The notes beneath the pieces were generated by a model that was not told the origin of the DNA, did no database searches, and saw only the letters and a program-made list of their open reading frames with translations. The translations under genes and the position numbers were made by a program. Positions 21,971-32,685 of a DNA stretch of 64,000 bases are shown here, one piece after another. How positions within the stretch are numbered: position 1 is the first letter of the stretch; each line of letters opens with the position of its first letter. Source of the stretch: Gymnorhina tibicen. Its lineage: Eukaryota > Chordata > Aves > Passeriformes > Artamidae. Location: NCBI GenBank assembly GCA_013399875.1, contig VXAZ01008127.1, positions 975,739 through 1,039,738 of the forward strand. Direction: 5' to 3'.

Positions 21971-24900
21971 CTGAGCAGAAATGAGAAGAAACAATGACAT
22001 TTGCAGTGAGCTCTCCCTCAAGGGAGGGTTGGCTGACTGGCCTTTGGAAGGAGCACTGTCCTTAAAACAACTTTACAGGAAAGGAAGCATCTATTACAAG
22101 AGCCCAAAGGACTTGATTTTGTTCAGATGGCAAAAGGTTGGTGCTATTTCTGTTTAAGTTCCATTAATCTTGGCACTTTCCTCATGCAAAGACTTTTAAA
22201 ATACCAAAATGTGAGCTCAAAAAACACTACGTGAATTTTAAGTGTAACTGAAACCCACGGTGAGACTTGCTGGGAATTTAATTCTGGGTTTTATGAGAAA
22301 GAGTAGATGCAGTTGGATATTCACCTTATCACAGCAAAAAAAAAAATTATGAATTAACCTTTTAGCATGAATTGACATAATGTCTAGGACAAGTTCTGAA
22401 AAGCCCATGGTGACAGGGAGCAGGGGGAAGGGCCTGGCTTTATTCCAAGCCCTGCCTGGAATCTGGCCCAGGGTGAGCTCCTACACCAAGGCCAATCTCT
22501 GCTTAAGGTGCAGCACGACTGTACAGGAGTAACAAGGGAGAGGCTTGTGGAGACCAATTTCATACTTGTTCTCAAAGAACACAGGCAAAGATAAAATTAG
22601 AATCATAGAATGGTTTGGGTTGGAAGGGAACTTTGAAAATCATCTAGTTTTAACCCAAACATGTTGTATAAAAACATATTATGGATACTTTGTCTGACTC
22701 CCACTGATGGTTCTGAGATAATTATAGAAAGAGGTAAGGACTCACAGCTCTCTGTACCTGAGTGCCCAAAATATGTCAGGCTTTATTTCCCCTGTCATGC
22801 AAAACAAGTGGCATTACCTGACTGCATCTGGCTGGAAGTGGTGGATTATGATAGGATGAACAATCTTCCTTTTCCTGTGGTAGGGGCTGAACCAGCCTGT
22901 GACATACCTGGAAATGGATGTTAGTGGGAGCAGGGATGAAACAGCAGCGATGTCTGTGTTGGTCACTGACAGGGAGGTGGGGAAGGCTTTAGCTGAACTC
23001 CTGCACAGAGATGATGCTCAAGGAGTAAGTTCATTTAAGTCTGTGTATCTTTGGAATTAGCTTGTGAAAGCGTTCCTGGCAGATGATCACCTGATCATCT
23101 GCTGCAATGTAAGTTTCATTTCAAGCTCCTTTTTTTTTTATAACTGCACCATTCAAAATTGTCATTTTAACTTTAAATAGCAGTAAAATGTAATTAAGGA
23201 AAAAATCTAGATGCTTCTGATAAGGCAGCATACAGTATTTAGGAATTTTGCTGAAATATTTTATATTTTCATGTAAATACTATGTTCTGTTGAGGTGCTA
23301 ATTACACCTGAAATGCAGAGCTTGATATTTAAATCACTTTTCTGGAGTGGAGTGCCCCACTTGGAGATGATACAGCTCCAACACTCCTGCAGCCAGGCAG
23401 AGAATCAACATAAACCCCATTACCTGTTCCTTTCGAGAAGTTCATCCACTGATGACTTGAGGTAGAAACTAACTTGTGTCACAAGTGTGAGGATATTGCT
23501 CCCAGGAAAGGTCCCCAGACTTGTGCTGTCCAAAGAGGATCTGTTAATTTCTGAACTTACCACACGAGGAGAAGCACCTGAATTCTGCAGCTGGAATTTT
23601 ACCTCATGAAAGTATCAATTTCCAGGTTAGACATTCCCAGGAGGTTTTCCACATTTTCTTTAACCTTTTCAGAATAGCCACCTGGCAGAAGACAGTGGAA
23701 ATGAGTGAAGAGCCTAAGGAACCAAAATGTTCATACAAGAGGGGTTTTCTGGAGTATTCTGCATTGGCTTAGTAGTTCCCCTTTGGTGAAGAATTTTTTT
23801 AAAAGGTAAAATGGAAATAAAAGAAGGAAAAAACACTTGTGGGTGGGAGGAGGAGCTGCAGTGGTCTCATTTATATATCATTATTGTTTCAAATCAGTTT
23901 GAAGAGCAATTCTTTCAAAAGCATCTTAAATTTATATTTAATAGAAGCATGAAGTTTTTGACCATTTGTGTGTTAGATCCCAATAAATGATGAGTGTACA
24001 ACAGCTGTTTTTAAATACTTAGGCCAAGAGGCTTCTCTGCTCCCGTACTGCAAATTGTAATTTATTGCTCATAATTCAGGCCACGATCAGTTCAGCAAAC
24101 CACCTCAAAATATAACAAGCCTGTGCCAACCTTAGGGCAAGGTCACTTCACTCCTGTGCTAGGCATTAGCTGAAAGAGAAGAAAGTTGTCATTGTACCAT
24201 TCTTTAGTGCCTGCAGACACACGGCCAATGATGGAATTGCCACAGGGAGAAGCTCACACAAAACGGAGAAGTGATCATACCTAGGTAAGAAAACATCCAT
24301 TAATTACACATTTTACTGTTAGAACATACTAAACAATGGGAAGTTTTAATATTTCCATCACTAAAATTCAAAGAGCCTTAGAAACATCAGTTTCTGTTTC
24401 AGAGAAGGGATCATTTATCTCTGAAATGTGAAGTATTCCTGTTTTACTAATAAGAACAGATACAAACCAAATTGTCTTCTCAAAGCAAATTAGGGTCAGA
24501 AAGTGGAATTCAATTCTTTGGTATTCCCTTAGACCTCCTGACTTGCATAAAATTGTTTTACTCCTTCACTACATTAACAAGTTTTTGTCTCTTAGGCAAT
24601 TTCACTGCACTTGAGTTCCCATCAGACATTCAGACAGACACACCATACATGAACTACAGTGTCTGTGAGCAGTTCAAGGGGGCACAAAATCCATTCAAGC
24701 CTTCAAACCCAGTCTGCTGGTGGTGATTGTTCCCTTGTTCCCATTGTTCCAGCTGGTTAGTGCTCTACAGCTGACTGGAACTCTGAAATCCACCCTTCAT
24801 AGTCTGGGGGTGAGGCCCAGCAGTGACCCACAGGAAGGATTGCAGGGTTGCAAAGTTCCCTTCTAAATCCCCAGCTTCCCTGTACATCTTAGGGAGCTTT

Positions 24901-27900
24901 GGGTGGAAGTTTGCTTATCTGTGACCCTTGGAACCACGCAGAAGGCTGTTCCTCACCTCTGCCAGCCGGTCAGCACGATACCTTCGAGGACATCAGCGGG
25001 GCTCCTGCTCGCCACCTGCAGCCACTCCAGCTGGTTCCTGAGGTGGTGCCCAATCAGTGTCAGAGACTGATTCACTCCCGTGGCTCCCTTAAAGGCACTT
25101 GCAAACCACACCTTGGAGAAGCCACACCTGCGGTACTTCTCTATGAGCTGCTCTGCAGTGAGACACAAAGGGACACGCACAGGATGAGCTTCCTCTGGTT
25201 TCAGCCCTGACTGCCGTGCCGCAGTGAAGAGGATCACAGCTCCAGATCCAAGGCTCAGCAGCCTGAGCCTTTTCCTGTCAAGCTTTGAGCATCAGCAAGG
25301 ATGGGGGATTTGACAGCCTCTCTGAGCAGCCTTTTGAGTGGCTGTCCTCATATTTTCATGTGCCAGTTACTGTATTCCACTCCCTTGTATTGCTACCATG
25401 CTAAGAGCTGTGAGCACTTAATAAGCATGCACAGCATCTGACAGCTGATTCTTCTTGCAACAAAGAAATATCTGCATGCATGTTAGATGCCTGACTGGAG
25501 CCTTTAGGAGCTTCCCTTTGAATTCTATAGATGTATGAAGCCTTGAAGCTTCTTCTGCAGAGCTGTTCAATACAGAGTTATGTGCTCCTACTGGTGTTAA
25601 TGCAAGGAGAGTTAATGTAATAATGCTTGTAGAAAACCTCTGAATCTCCTATCAGTGATTCCATAGCTCTGCTGAAAAGATTTAAACAGCATACAATGCA
25701 AGTCATTCATAGGGGAAACATAAATAGAAAATAAGTAATAGCAACTATGATGTGAAATCAAACAAGGCTGTCCTTATGCTATTAAAGCAACAAAAACCAA
25801 TTTAACAAAACCAGAATGTTTTGGTGTCCAGCCAAGGTATGTTTTAATGATAGAATTTTGCTTTGGCTATTTTACTTCTACACAGCTCAGCAGAGAAGTA
25901 CAAACCTTTGCCCTCCACGTCGATGTCTGCTGCATAGTCCCAGATCATTGGCTGCACCAGCTGTGGGACCCCAGACCCTGAAAGGAACAGAGGTCTTCTA
26001 AGTAATGGAAAACAGCCAGTTAAAAGTGAGAACTCAGTACAGCTCACTGGTGCAGTAGCACGTGACTAGAACTATGGCTTGTCACTTACAGCTGCAGTGC
26101 CCTGGGCATTTTCAGCCTGGCCAGGACTTGGCACATGCCCGGGGCCACTGTCCTCAGGCATCGTGAAACCACTACTATGCAGAAGCAGTGACAATTTACC
26201 AGAGATCCCATTCACCCCAAGCCCACCTCATCCTTAGCTCCTTGCATCTATCTGTGTATCTCTGGGCTCCACTGGCAGAGCTGCCAGCTCTACACACAAG
26301 ATTTAGCTAAATTCACATGTTCACCTGTTCACTTACAGAGTGCCTGGGCTGTGTTTGCACAGAATGTAGCTTTTCAAGATGCCTTTAAAGTACAAGTAAA
26401 GATAAAAATTTTGCTTTAAATCCTTTTATAATCAACTACTCAGCTAGTTTTAAACATGTGAAACTGACCCCCAGAGAAACTGCAGTAAATTGTGCAGAAA
26501 TTCAGTATTTTAACTCCATCACATTTAATTTGCTTAGACTGTTACCGCCTGTGGCAGTAGAGCGCACTTAGCTAGATGCTGTACTGCTCTTGTGGAAACT
26601 CCATGGGTCCCACCTGCATTTTTGGGGATGATTTCCTACTATCAAAGCCTTGAATAGGTCAGTCACTGCTGGATGAGCTGCACAGCTCTTCCTGGTACTG
26701 TCTGAATCTGTTTACAGCAGCCATGTAAGGCAGCTCTGAAAATTCTGGAACTCCATCTATGCTCAGACTCCTCAAATTTTAGCAGTGGTTTGATATTTTT
26801 CAACAAACAAGACTTGCGATGTCAAGGTCTTGGAGCTACCCCACAATTCAGTATTAAAGTCCTCATGATGTGCACCATGATCACAGAGATGCTCACAGGG
26901 CTGCAGCTTCTCTGTGGGAGTTTGCACCACTGGCACCAGGTGCTGCAAAGGGCAGCAACAAACATTAGAAGGTGATGAGAAGCACAGAGATTGACTTGAA
27001 CCACAAATATTAATAGGCTGTTGTTTCAACGTGTAAAGAAAGTAGAACTGATGGCAGCCAGTGCAGGGTGAGTGTTTTGTGCTGGAAAACTGAAATGTTC
27101 AGACTGGCCCACACTCACACAGGGACTCTGTGACAGCCAAGGACTGAGTGCTTCTATTCTCTGGTCGAACAGACCACACCTCAACTCTTGTCAGATTTGT
27201 TGTTTTCATTATACTCAGCTGCCAACCAATCTGTTTTACCTGGCTGTGTAAACTTGCCTCACCCCATGGCTGGTCACACACCTGCCAGTGTTTCCTCGCT
27301 CATGCCCCTCAGCATGTCGTCCCACACGATGGGTGTCACCGTGGGGTAAGACGAGGCCAAACAACTGGCAACTGCTTTTATGTGGGATAAGCACAGCTTC
27401 TCTGGAGTGTTGTCTTGCTGCTGCAGCCACTGCTTTGACTCCTCTCCTTCGCCAAGGTAGTAGACCTGAAACACCAAGCAAATAATCCTGACTTCTTGTA
27501 TAGAAATAGAGAAAGTCAGTTAGACAATACTCAAAGCCTTTGCCCAGATGTGACCCACTGAGAGGACACATTCAAAAGCACCTTTGAGTGCTGAAGACAC
27601 TGCAAGCATTTCTATCAGTCTGCAGGAGACTGTGGCCATGATTACATGCATCACTTAAGGGAATTTTCCTACAGAAATTAAAATATCTCCATGCCCTATT
27701 TGCCTTTGGAAGCTTTGTCCTTGGAAGTAGCTCTCACCACATGTATTCACTTCCAATCCAGCAACCCATCAGGACCTGAGGCAGATAAAATGAAGTTCCT
27801 ATCCCGGGGAAGGAGATCATCCAAATGTGAGTCTAGAATCGACCTGGGGACATGTCCAAGGGTGGCCCAGCATACTTGGTCCCATGCAGAGAGTGAATGC

Positions 27901-29354
27901 TTTAAAATTTGCTGGTTTAGAGCAGGTTTTATCTAAAACATGTTTATTCTACGTAAATAGAATTTTGCTTTAAAAAAGCCTGCAGCTCCCTGTCTAACCT
28001 TCCCATCAGTTTCAACACAACAGGATACAAAATGCTACACTAATATCAGTACAGGAAAGTGGTCACAATGAATTCTGTGTGCCATCAGGATGGTTTTAAG
28101 AAACTATGAGAGAGAGACACTTGAGTTTTCTTCTTTCTCAAGGAGACAAACTACCAAGATAAAACCCCACCACTTCCCACCACAAAAGGGCTTACTTTGA
28201 GTAACTTGGCCAGAACAATGAGCCAACATCTTACATCAAACTTACAGGATTCTTAATGAACAACTCTAATTGATATCTCACTTCAAACACTCACTTGACC
28301 TAAACCCAAATGCTGAGTTAGCTTTAAGAAGCTGCTTTCAATACTTTGATATTACACTCGTACCTATGGAAATGACAACCTGTGCTACTGAAGTCATTTA
28401 CTGTCAAAAAGACTTTTCTACACTGGCTTGAGTGGTGCTTTCTGTCCCCAAAATCCCACCCAAACATGGCCTGGGCACCACTGAAATGCAGAAGCCTCAG
28501 CCCTTCCTATCATTCCTCAAAAGAAAATGAACATTCCCAGCTCAAGAGAAGTCCCACCTCATCACATCCGATGTGAAACCACCGTAAGTCCTCGTGCAGG
28601 GCCATGACCTGGTCAATCATGGCTTTGACCAGTGCCAGCGACTCCTCCTTGTGCGGGTTCAGGGCGTTGGGCAGCGCCTTCACCTCCCGCAGATGGGCAA
28701 ACTCCCTGTGCTTCAGCACAAACTGCAAGGGAAAGGGGAGCTCGGGGACAGCCGCAACACGAGGGGACAGCAGCGTCCTCCTGTCACCGAGGCTCTGAGA
28801 GCAGGTGTCCTGCTAAACCCGGGGTTTGGCTTGAGTGAGCCCCGGGGACAGGCTGGGGGGCACAGCTGCTGCTCCATGGTGCTGGGGGGTCTCTCACACA
28901 GTGCTCCAGATGTCGCCAGGGCTGAGAGAGGGGCAGGATCACTCCCTACGCTGCTGGCAACGCTCTTCCTACTGCACCCCGGGATCCCACCGGCCTTGCT
29001 GTCCCCGTGGGCACCGCTGGCTCAGCACACCCCTGCTCTCACCCAGCCCAGCACACCCCTGCTCACCTCCATGTGCCCGAAGCTCTGCACCAGCGGCACC
29101 ACGTCCAGGCCCTGCGCCCGCGCCCCACTCAGCAGCGCCCGGAGCTCCACAGGGCTGCGGGACAGCGACACGTCAGTGCCCGCTGGGCACGGCCCCGGGG
29201 CCCCTGCGGGTATCCAAAGCTACGTGTGGGGTACACGGCAGTACCTGTAGGCGTGGGGTGCCCGCAGCAGCTCCAGCGGCCCCGTGTACGGGAAGGTGTC
29301 CTCATATTCCAGCAGCAGCCCGGTGGCACCCAGGGAGCGGAGCAGCGGCAGCAC
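21802..29354 (-). CDS. HEXD: HEXD, hexosaminidase D (GH20), missing its N-terminal exon
   Basis: Eleven minus-strand exons: 29354-29245, 29154-29067, 28722-28558, 27465-27282, 25977-25906, 25152-24957, 24280-24198, 23681-23603, 23525-23424, 22907-22818 and 21970-21802. All phases join, giving 1338 bases, 445 residues plus stop; human is 486. About 27 N-terminal residues are missing and must lie in the N gap. It is a GH20 beta-N-acetylhexosaminidase with the catalytic Asp-Glu pair in FHIGCDE (codons 28563-28558), plus barrel motifs [34 protein letters not shown] and ILTGWQR-like VLTGWQR. From family knowledge it acts in nucleus and cytoplasm, prefers beta-GalNAc substrates and has no signal peptide. 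The C-terminal tail is shorter than in human. It probably shares a bidirectional promoter with OGFOD3. Confidence 0.94.
22601..22658 (-). mobile_element. Short CR1 LINE 3' fragment
   Basis: Plus reading AATCATAGAATGGTTTGGGT then TGGAAGGGAACTTTGAAAAT is the reverse complement of the extreme CR1 3' end. Only about 60 bases remain. Confidence 0.9.
22818..22907 (-). CDS. HEXD: HEXD exon j
   Basis: 90 bases, acceptor ATTTCCAG, donor GTCAG|GTAATG. Encodes [20 protein letters not shown] and HHFQPDAV; human has [19 protein letters not shown]. Confidence 0.94.
23424..23525 (-). CDS. HEXD: HEXD exon i
   Basis: 102 bases, acceptor TTGGACAG, donor AACAG|GTAATG. Encodes [20 protein letters not shown] and SVDELLERN, matching human FPGSNILALVTQVSLHL. 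Confidence 0.93.
23603..23681 (-). CDS. HEXD: HEXD exon h
   Basis: 79 bases, acceptor CTGCCAG, donor ATGAG|GTAAAA. Encodes [20 protein letters not shown]; human has VKAKVENLLGISSLE. Confidence 0.9.
24198..24280 (-). CDS. HEXD: HEXD exon g
   Basis: 83 bases, acceptor TTACCTAG, donor AATG|GTACAA. Encodes [20 protein letters not shown] and CLQALKN; human begins [12 protein letters not shown]. Confidence 0.93.
24957..25152 (-). CDS. HEXD: HEXD exon f
   Basis: 196 bases, acceptor CTCACTGCAG, donor AGAG|GTGAGG. Encodes [33 protein letters not shown] and [10 protein letters not shown], a strongly conserved barrel segment. Confidence 0.95.
25906..25977 (-). CDS. HEXD: HEXD exon e
   Basis: 72 bases, acceptor CCTTTCAG, donor AAAG|GTTTGT. 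Encodes [20 protein letters not shown] and VEGK; human has VPQLVEPVLWDYTADLDV. Confidence 0.93.
27282..27465 (-). CDS. HEXD: HEXD exon d
   Basis: 184 bases, acceptor GTGTTTCAG, donor GCAG|GTGTGT. Encodes [30 protein letters not shown] and [19 protein letters not shown], closely matching human. Confidence 0.95.
28558..28722 (-). CDS. HEXD: HEXD exon c with catalytic Asp-Glu
   Basis: 165 bases, 55 codons, acceptor CCCTTGCAG, donor GAG|GTGGGA. Encodes [33 protein letters not shown] and FHIGCDE. The catalytic Asp and Glu are the last two codons of the exon. Confidence 0.95.
29067..29154 (-). CDS. HEXD: HEXD exon b
   Basis: 88 bases, acceptor GTCCCGCAG, donor GGAG|GTGAGC. Encodes [20 protein letters not shown] and [10 protein letters not shown]; human has PLVQTFGHME. 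Very GC-rich. Confidence 0.92.
29245..29354 (-). CDS. HEXD: HEXD exon a (first visible exon)
   Basis: 110 bases, acceptor CTCTCGCAG, donor TACAG|GTACTG. Encodes [19 protein letters not shown] and [16 protein letters not shown], matching the start of the human catalytic domain. It begins in phase 0, so the missing exon must end in phase 0. Confidence 0.93.
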
Positions 29355-29389
29355 CTGCGAGAGGGAGGGGACACTGGGGATGACCAGTG

Positions 29390-29708
29390 TCACCACCTGT
29401 GCCCCTGTCACCTGCACCAGGTACATCCCTCACCTGAGCTCAATGCGTCCTTCACCTGCGCCAGGTACATCCCTCACCTGGGCTCAGTACACCCCTCACC
29501 TGAACCCAATACATCCCTTACTTGTGCCAAATACATCCCTCACCTACACCAGGTTAATTCCACACCCGCCCCAGACATATCCCTCACCCGCCCCAGGTTA
29601 ATTCCACACCCGCCCCAGACACATCCCTCACCCACACCAGGTTAATTCCACACCTGCCCCAGACACATCCCTCACCCGGCCCAGGCTCATTCCACACCCG
29701 CTCCAGAC
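29390..29708. repeat. Minisatellite with about 22- and 44-base units, cut by the N gap
   Basis: Degenerate units of the form 'acatccctcacctg..ccagg' give way to a tighter 44-base pattern alternating GTTAATTCCACACCCGCCCC with AGACACATCCCTCACCCGCC. The array runs into the gap at 29709, so its true length is unknown. It lies in HEXD intron 1, just before the first visible exon. ORFs read through it are artefacts. Confidence 0.9.
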
Positions 29709-30389
29709 NNNNNNNNNNNNNNNNNNNNNNNNNNNNNNNNNNNNNNNNNNNNNNNNNNNNNNNNNNNNNNNNNNNNNNNNNNNNNNNNNNNNNNNNNNNN
29801 NNNNNNNNNNNNNNNNNNNNNNNNNNNNNNNNNNNNNNNNNNNNNNNNNNNNNNNNNNNNNNNNNNNNNNNNNNNNNNNNNNNNNNNNNNNNNNNNNNNN
29901 NNNNNNNNNNNNNNNNNNNNNNNNNNNNNNNNNNNNNNNNNNNNNNNNNNNNNNNNNNNNNNNNNNNNNNNNNNNNNNNNNNNNNNNNNNNNNNNNNNNN
30001 NNNNNNNNNNNNNNNNNNNNNNNNNNNNNNNNNNNNNNNNNNNNNNNNNNNNNNNNNNNNNNNNNNNNNNNNNNNNNNNNNNNNNNNNNNNNNNNNNNNN
30101 NNNNNNNNNNNNNNNNNNNNNNNNNNNNNNNNNNNNNNNNNNNNNNNNNNNNNNNNNNNNNNNNNNNNNNNNNNNNNNNNNNNNNNNNNNNNNNNNNNNN
30201 NNNNNNNNNNNNNNNNNNNNNNNNNNNNNNNNNNNNNNNNNNNNNNNNNNNNNNNNNNNNNNNNNNNNNNNNNNNNNNNNNNNNNNNNNNNNNNNNNNNN
30301 NNNNNNNNNNNNNNNNNNNNNNNNNNNNNNNNNNNNNNNNNNNNNNNNNNNNNNNNNNNNNNNNNNNNNNNNNNNNNNNNNNNNNNNNN
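29709..30389. other. Assembly gap (681 N) over the HEXD/OGFOD3 promoter
   Basis: An unbroken run of N between a minisatellite and a GC-rich CpG block. The N-terminal exon of HEXD (minus) and probably the first exon of OGFOD3 (plus) are absent from the flanks and so must lie here or in GC-rich sequence I cannot resolve. Confidence 0.97.
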
Positions 30390-30560
30390 CCGCGGCGGCC
30401 GCCGGCACAGCAGGTACCGGCACGGGGCCCTGGCCGGCACCTCCTGCCGGCTGTCCCGGGGGCGGCGGTGCCCAGGCCCGGCGTCCCTGCGGCCTCCGGG
30501 GGAGCCCCGGGGGGGAGACGGTCGCGCAGCGCCGGGCCCGGGAGCGGGAGGGAACCGCGA
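30390..30560. promoter_or_regulatory. CpG-rich right half of the HEXD/OGFOD3 bidirectional promoter
   Basis: Extremely CpG- and G-rich sequence following the gap, with G-runs around 30496-30520 that could form G-quadruplexes. It lies between two divergent genes, so it is probably a shared promoter. No start site can be read. Confidence 0.5.
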
Positions 30561-30762
30561 GTGTTTGTAACACGTGTGTTGTGCTCCAGACCAGGGGTCC
30601 GAAGGGTAAGGGCCCGGGAGCGGGAGGGAACCGCGAGTGTTTGTAACGCGTGTGTTGTGCTCCAAACCAAGGGTCCGAAGGGTAAGGGCCCGGGAGCGGG
30701 AGGGAACCGCGAGTGTTTGTAACGCGTGTGTTGTGCTCCAAACCAAGGGTCCCGCGGGTACG
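30534..30762 (+). repeat. 76-base GC-rich minisatellite, three units
   Basis: Units begin GGGCCCGGGAGCGGGAGGGA at 30534, 30610 and 30686; the spacing is exactly 76 bases both times. Units are near identical. Unit 1 has AACACGTGTGTT (a CACGTG E-box); units 2 and 3 have AACGCGTGTGTT. The array sits between the promoter gap and OGFOD3's first visible exon. Confidence 0.95.
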
Positions 30763-30866
30763 GGCCGGGGCTCCCCGGGCCGGGACTCCCCGGTATCGGC
30801 CAGGGCGGCCCCTCCCCACTCGGACTGTCCCTCGCTCATGGGACCCGTTCTGTGCTCCCTCCGCAG

Positions 30867-31117
30867 CGCCAGGAAGGGCAGGTTCCAGCAGGATCCCCGG
30901 GGAAGGTGGCTGAAGGCAGCGATCCTCCTCCTGTCCGCCGCGGCCGGCGGCGGCCTCGTGGTGTGGAGCCGCCTCAGCGCCCGGGATGGGATTCCCGAGG
31001 CTGGAACCCCTGGAGATGGGGTCACCGAGGTGCTGGCTCATCGCAGCGACAGCCTGCGGGACAAGTTCATCGAGATCCCCTGCTCGGAGGACTACGACAG
31101 CCACAAACGATTTGAAG
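30867..31117 (+). CDS. OGFOD3: OGFOD3 first visible coding exon (membrane anchor)
   Basis: 251 bases, acceptor CTCCCTCCGCAG, donor GAAG|GTAACT. Encodes SARKGRFQQDPRGRW, a hydrophobic segment, and KFIEIPCSEDYDSHKRFE. The acceptor and the human gene structure argue for an upstream first exon. An in-frame ATG at 30838 could start translation only if the acceptor is not used. Confidence 0.88.
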
Positions 31118-32636
31118 GTAACTGCCCGGGGCTGTCCGAAGTGGATGGCGGTGCTCAGAGGGCAGGACCAGCCTGGCTGCTGCCTGGGCTTGGGAGCCAA
31201 AGTTGGGCTGCAAAACTCCCGTGTTTGCAGCAAACTCCTGGTCACTTTCTTGTGCCTAAAGAGTTCCTAAACGTTCGTGCCCCTCAGGCCAGCCCAGAAG
31301 TTGATTCTGAGTTGATTCTTTTTCCATCATTCCTACATAACTCTCTTCTGAAACTGCTTTGGTTGGACTCTGTGAAATAAACCTTTTGCTAAGTCTGTTT
31401 CTAGTTTCTTTCCATACTCTGTTGATTCCTGTAATAGGCTTGTGAGTGAGTTTGCTGCTGGTCAGTACCATACAGGGTGTGGAGTGGAACTGATTCAGGA
31501 CATTGTCTGTGCCACCAGCACGCAGTGATTGCACAAGTGCCAGCTTCTGACACACTTGTCCTGAGATGTGTGGCTGCCAGGAGCTTTGGGGAGTGCCTGA
31601 AAAGCACTTCTCTGTCTTTGTGTGTTTCAGCTGAGCCTATTTTCTGTCAAATTGGTATCTGTTCTCCCAGCATTTATTTCTTTGAAGTGTTGATGTAGGT
31701 TCTTCAAGAGACGTGGAAGATTTTAATCTGCTCTGACAAAGAGCAGCGAGAGTCTGACTTGCAGCTTGCATGGGTGAGCAATGCTGATGTTCTCTTTCAG
31801 ATTTGCAAAGTGTGTTGTGGTGAACATTTTTAGCTGGTACAGCTGCCAGAGAGCAGCTCTGCTCTTGGTTTTTGTCAGTATGTCTGGCTGTGTGTTGACT
31901 GATAAGCTGTTGGATCTAAAAAAAATAATACTTCTGAGTTAGTTTTTAGCCAAATTGGTGGTTGTATCTGGTTCATGGTGTGGCTGAGGGAACACTTGCT
32001 GACACAAAGCTGGAGGCTGGAAGAAGCTTCTTGGAGCTGAGGAAAAACAAAGGTGATCAAAGGGCTGGAGAACCTCTCCTATAAGGAATGCCTCAGGGAT
32101 CTGGGTTTCCTTTCCCCGGAGAGGGCTCAGGGAGAACACATCCCAGGATTCCAGTACTTAAAGGGAAGCTACAGAGGACAGAAGCTCTGCCTTTGCAAGG
32201 AGCTACATGGAGAAGACAAGGCACAGTGGGTACAGGTTGCATTGGGCAAGGTTTCATCTTGCTGTAAGAAAGAAATCTTTATAGAAAGAACACTCAGTGA
32301 CTGGAACAGCCTCCCCAGGGGTGCTGTGCAGACCCTGTGAGTGAGGGTTTCCAGGCTGTGCTGAGCACTCTGCTAGATAATCTTATCCAGGCTCCTTGAC
32401 CACAAAAAAGCTGAACCAGATGATCTTTGGAGGTCCTTTCCCACCTGGTTTGTTCTGTGGTTCTGCACTTTTTAACTTCTGTGCCACTTCTGAAGGAAAG
32501 CGTTTGACAAATTGTAGCCCCCTGTGCTCTTCAGGTGGCTGGTCCTGGTGCTATTGGTCAAAAAGACTTGTAACATAAAACAAAAGTTTATGTGTAGTCT
32601 GGGGTCAGATAGTTTTTCCTCCCTGCTGCTATTGTA

Positions 32637-32685
<49 letters not shown>

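Larger units (their letters stand above)
21971..29244 (-). other. HEXD introns
   Basis: Ten introns separate the visible exons; the largest are 27281-25978 (1.3 kb), 28557-27466 (1.1 kb), 22817-21971 (0.85 kb) and 25905-25153 (0.75 kb). A CR1 fragment lies at 22601-22658. I see no nested gene. The 28.6-29.4 kb part is GC-rich, which opens spurious ORFs on plus. Confidence 0.7.

Noticed and set aside
28594..29645. Plus-strand open frames of 182-218 codons
   Set aside because: They are antisense shadows of GC-rich HEXD exons and the neighbouring minisatellite.
30838..30866. ATG at 30838 as the OGFOD3 start
   Set aside because: It is in frame, but it lies in what looks like intron just before a strong acceptor. 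Human OGFOD3 has further N-terminal residues from a separate upstream part. Kept only as a fallback.
29584..31245. Long minus-strand open frames of 327-553 codons across the gap
   Set aside because: Most of their length is N, and the rest is minisatellite and GC-rich promoter sequence. They are not genes.
30637..31380. Plus open frame of 247 codons starting in the 76-base repeat and covering the OGFOD3 anchor exon
   Set aside because: The frame happens to stay open through the repeat and past the donor at 31117. The splice acceptor at 30866 and the human structure show that only 30867-31117 is OGFOD3 coding sequence.
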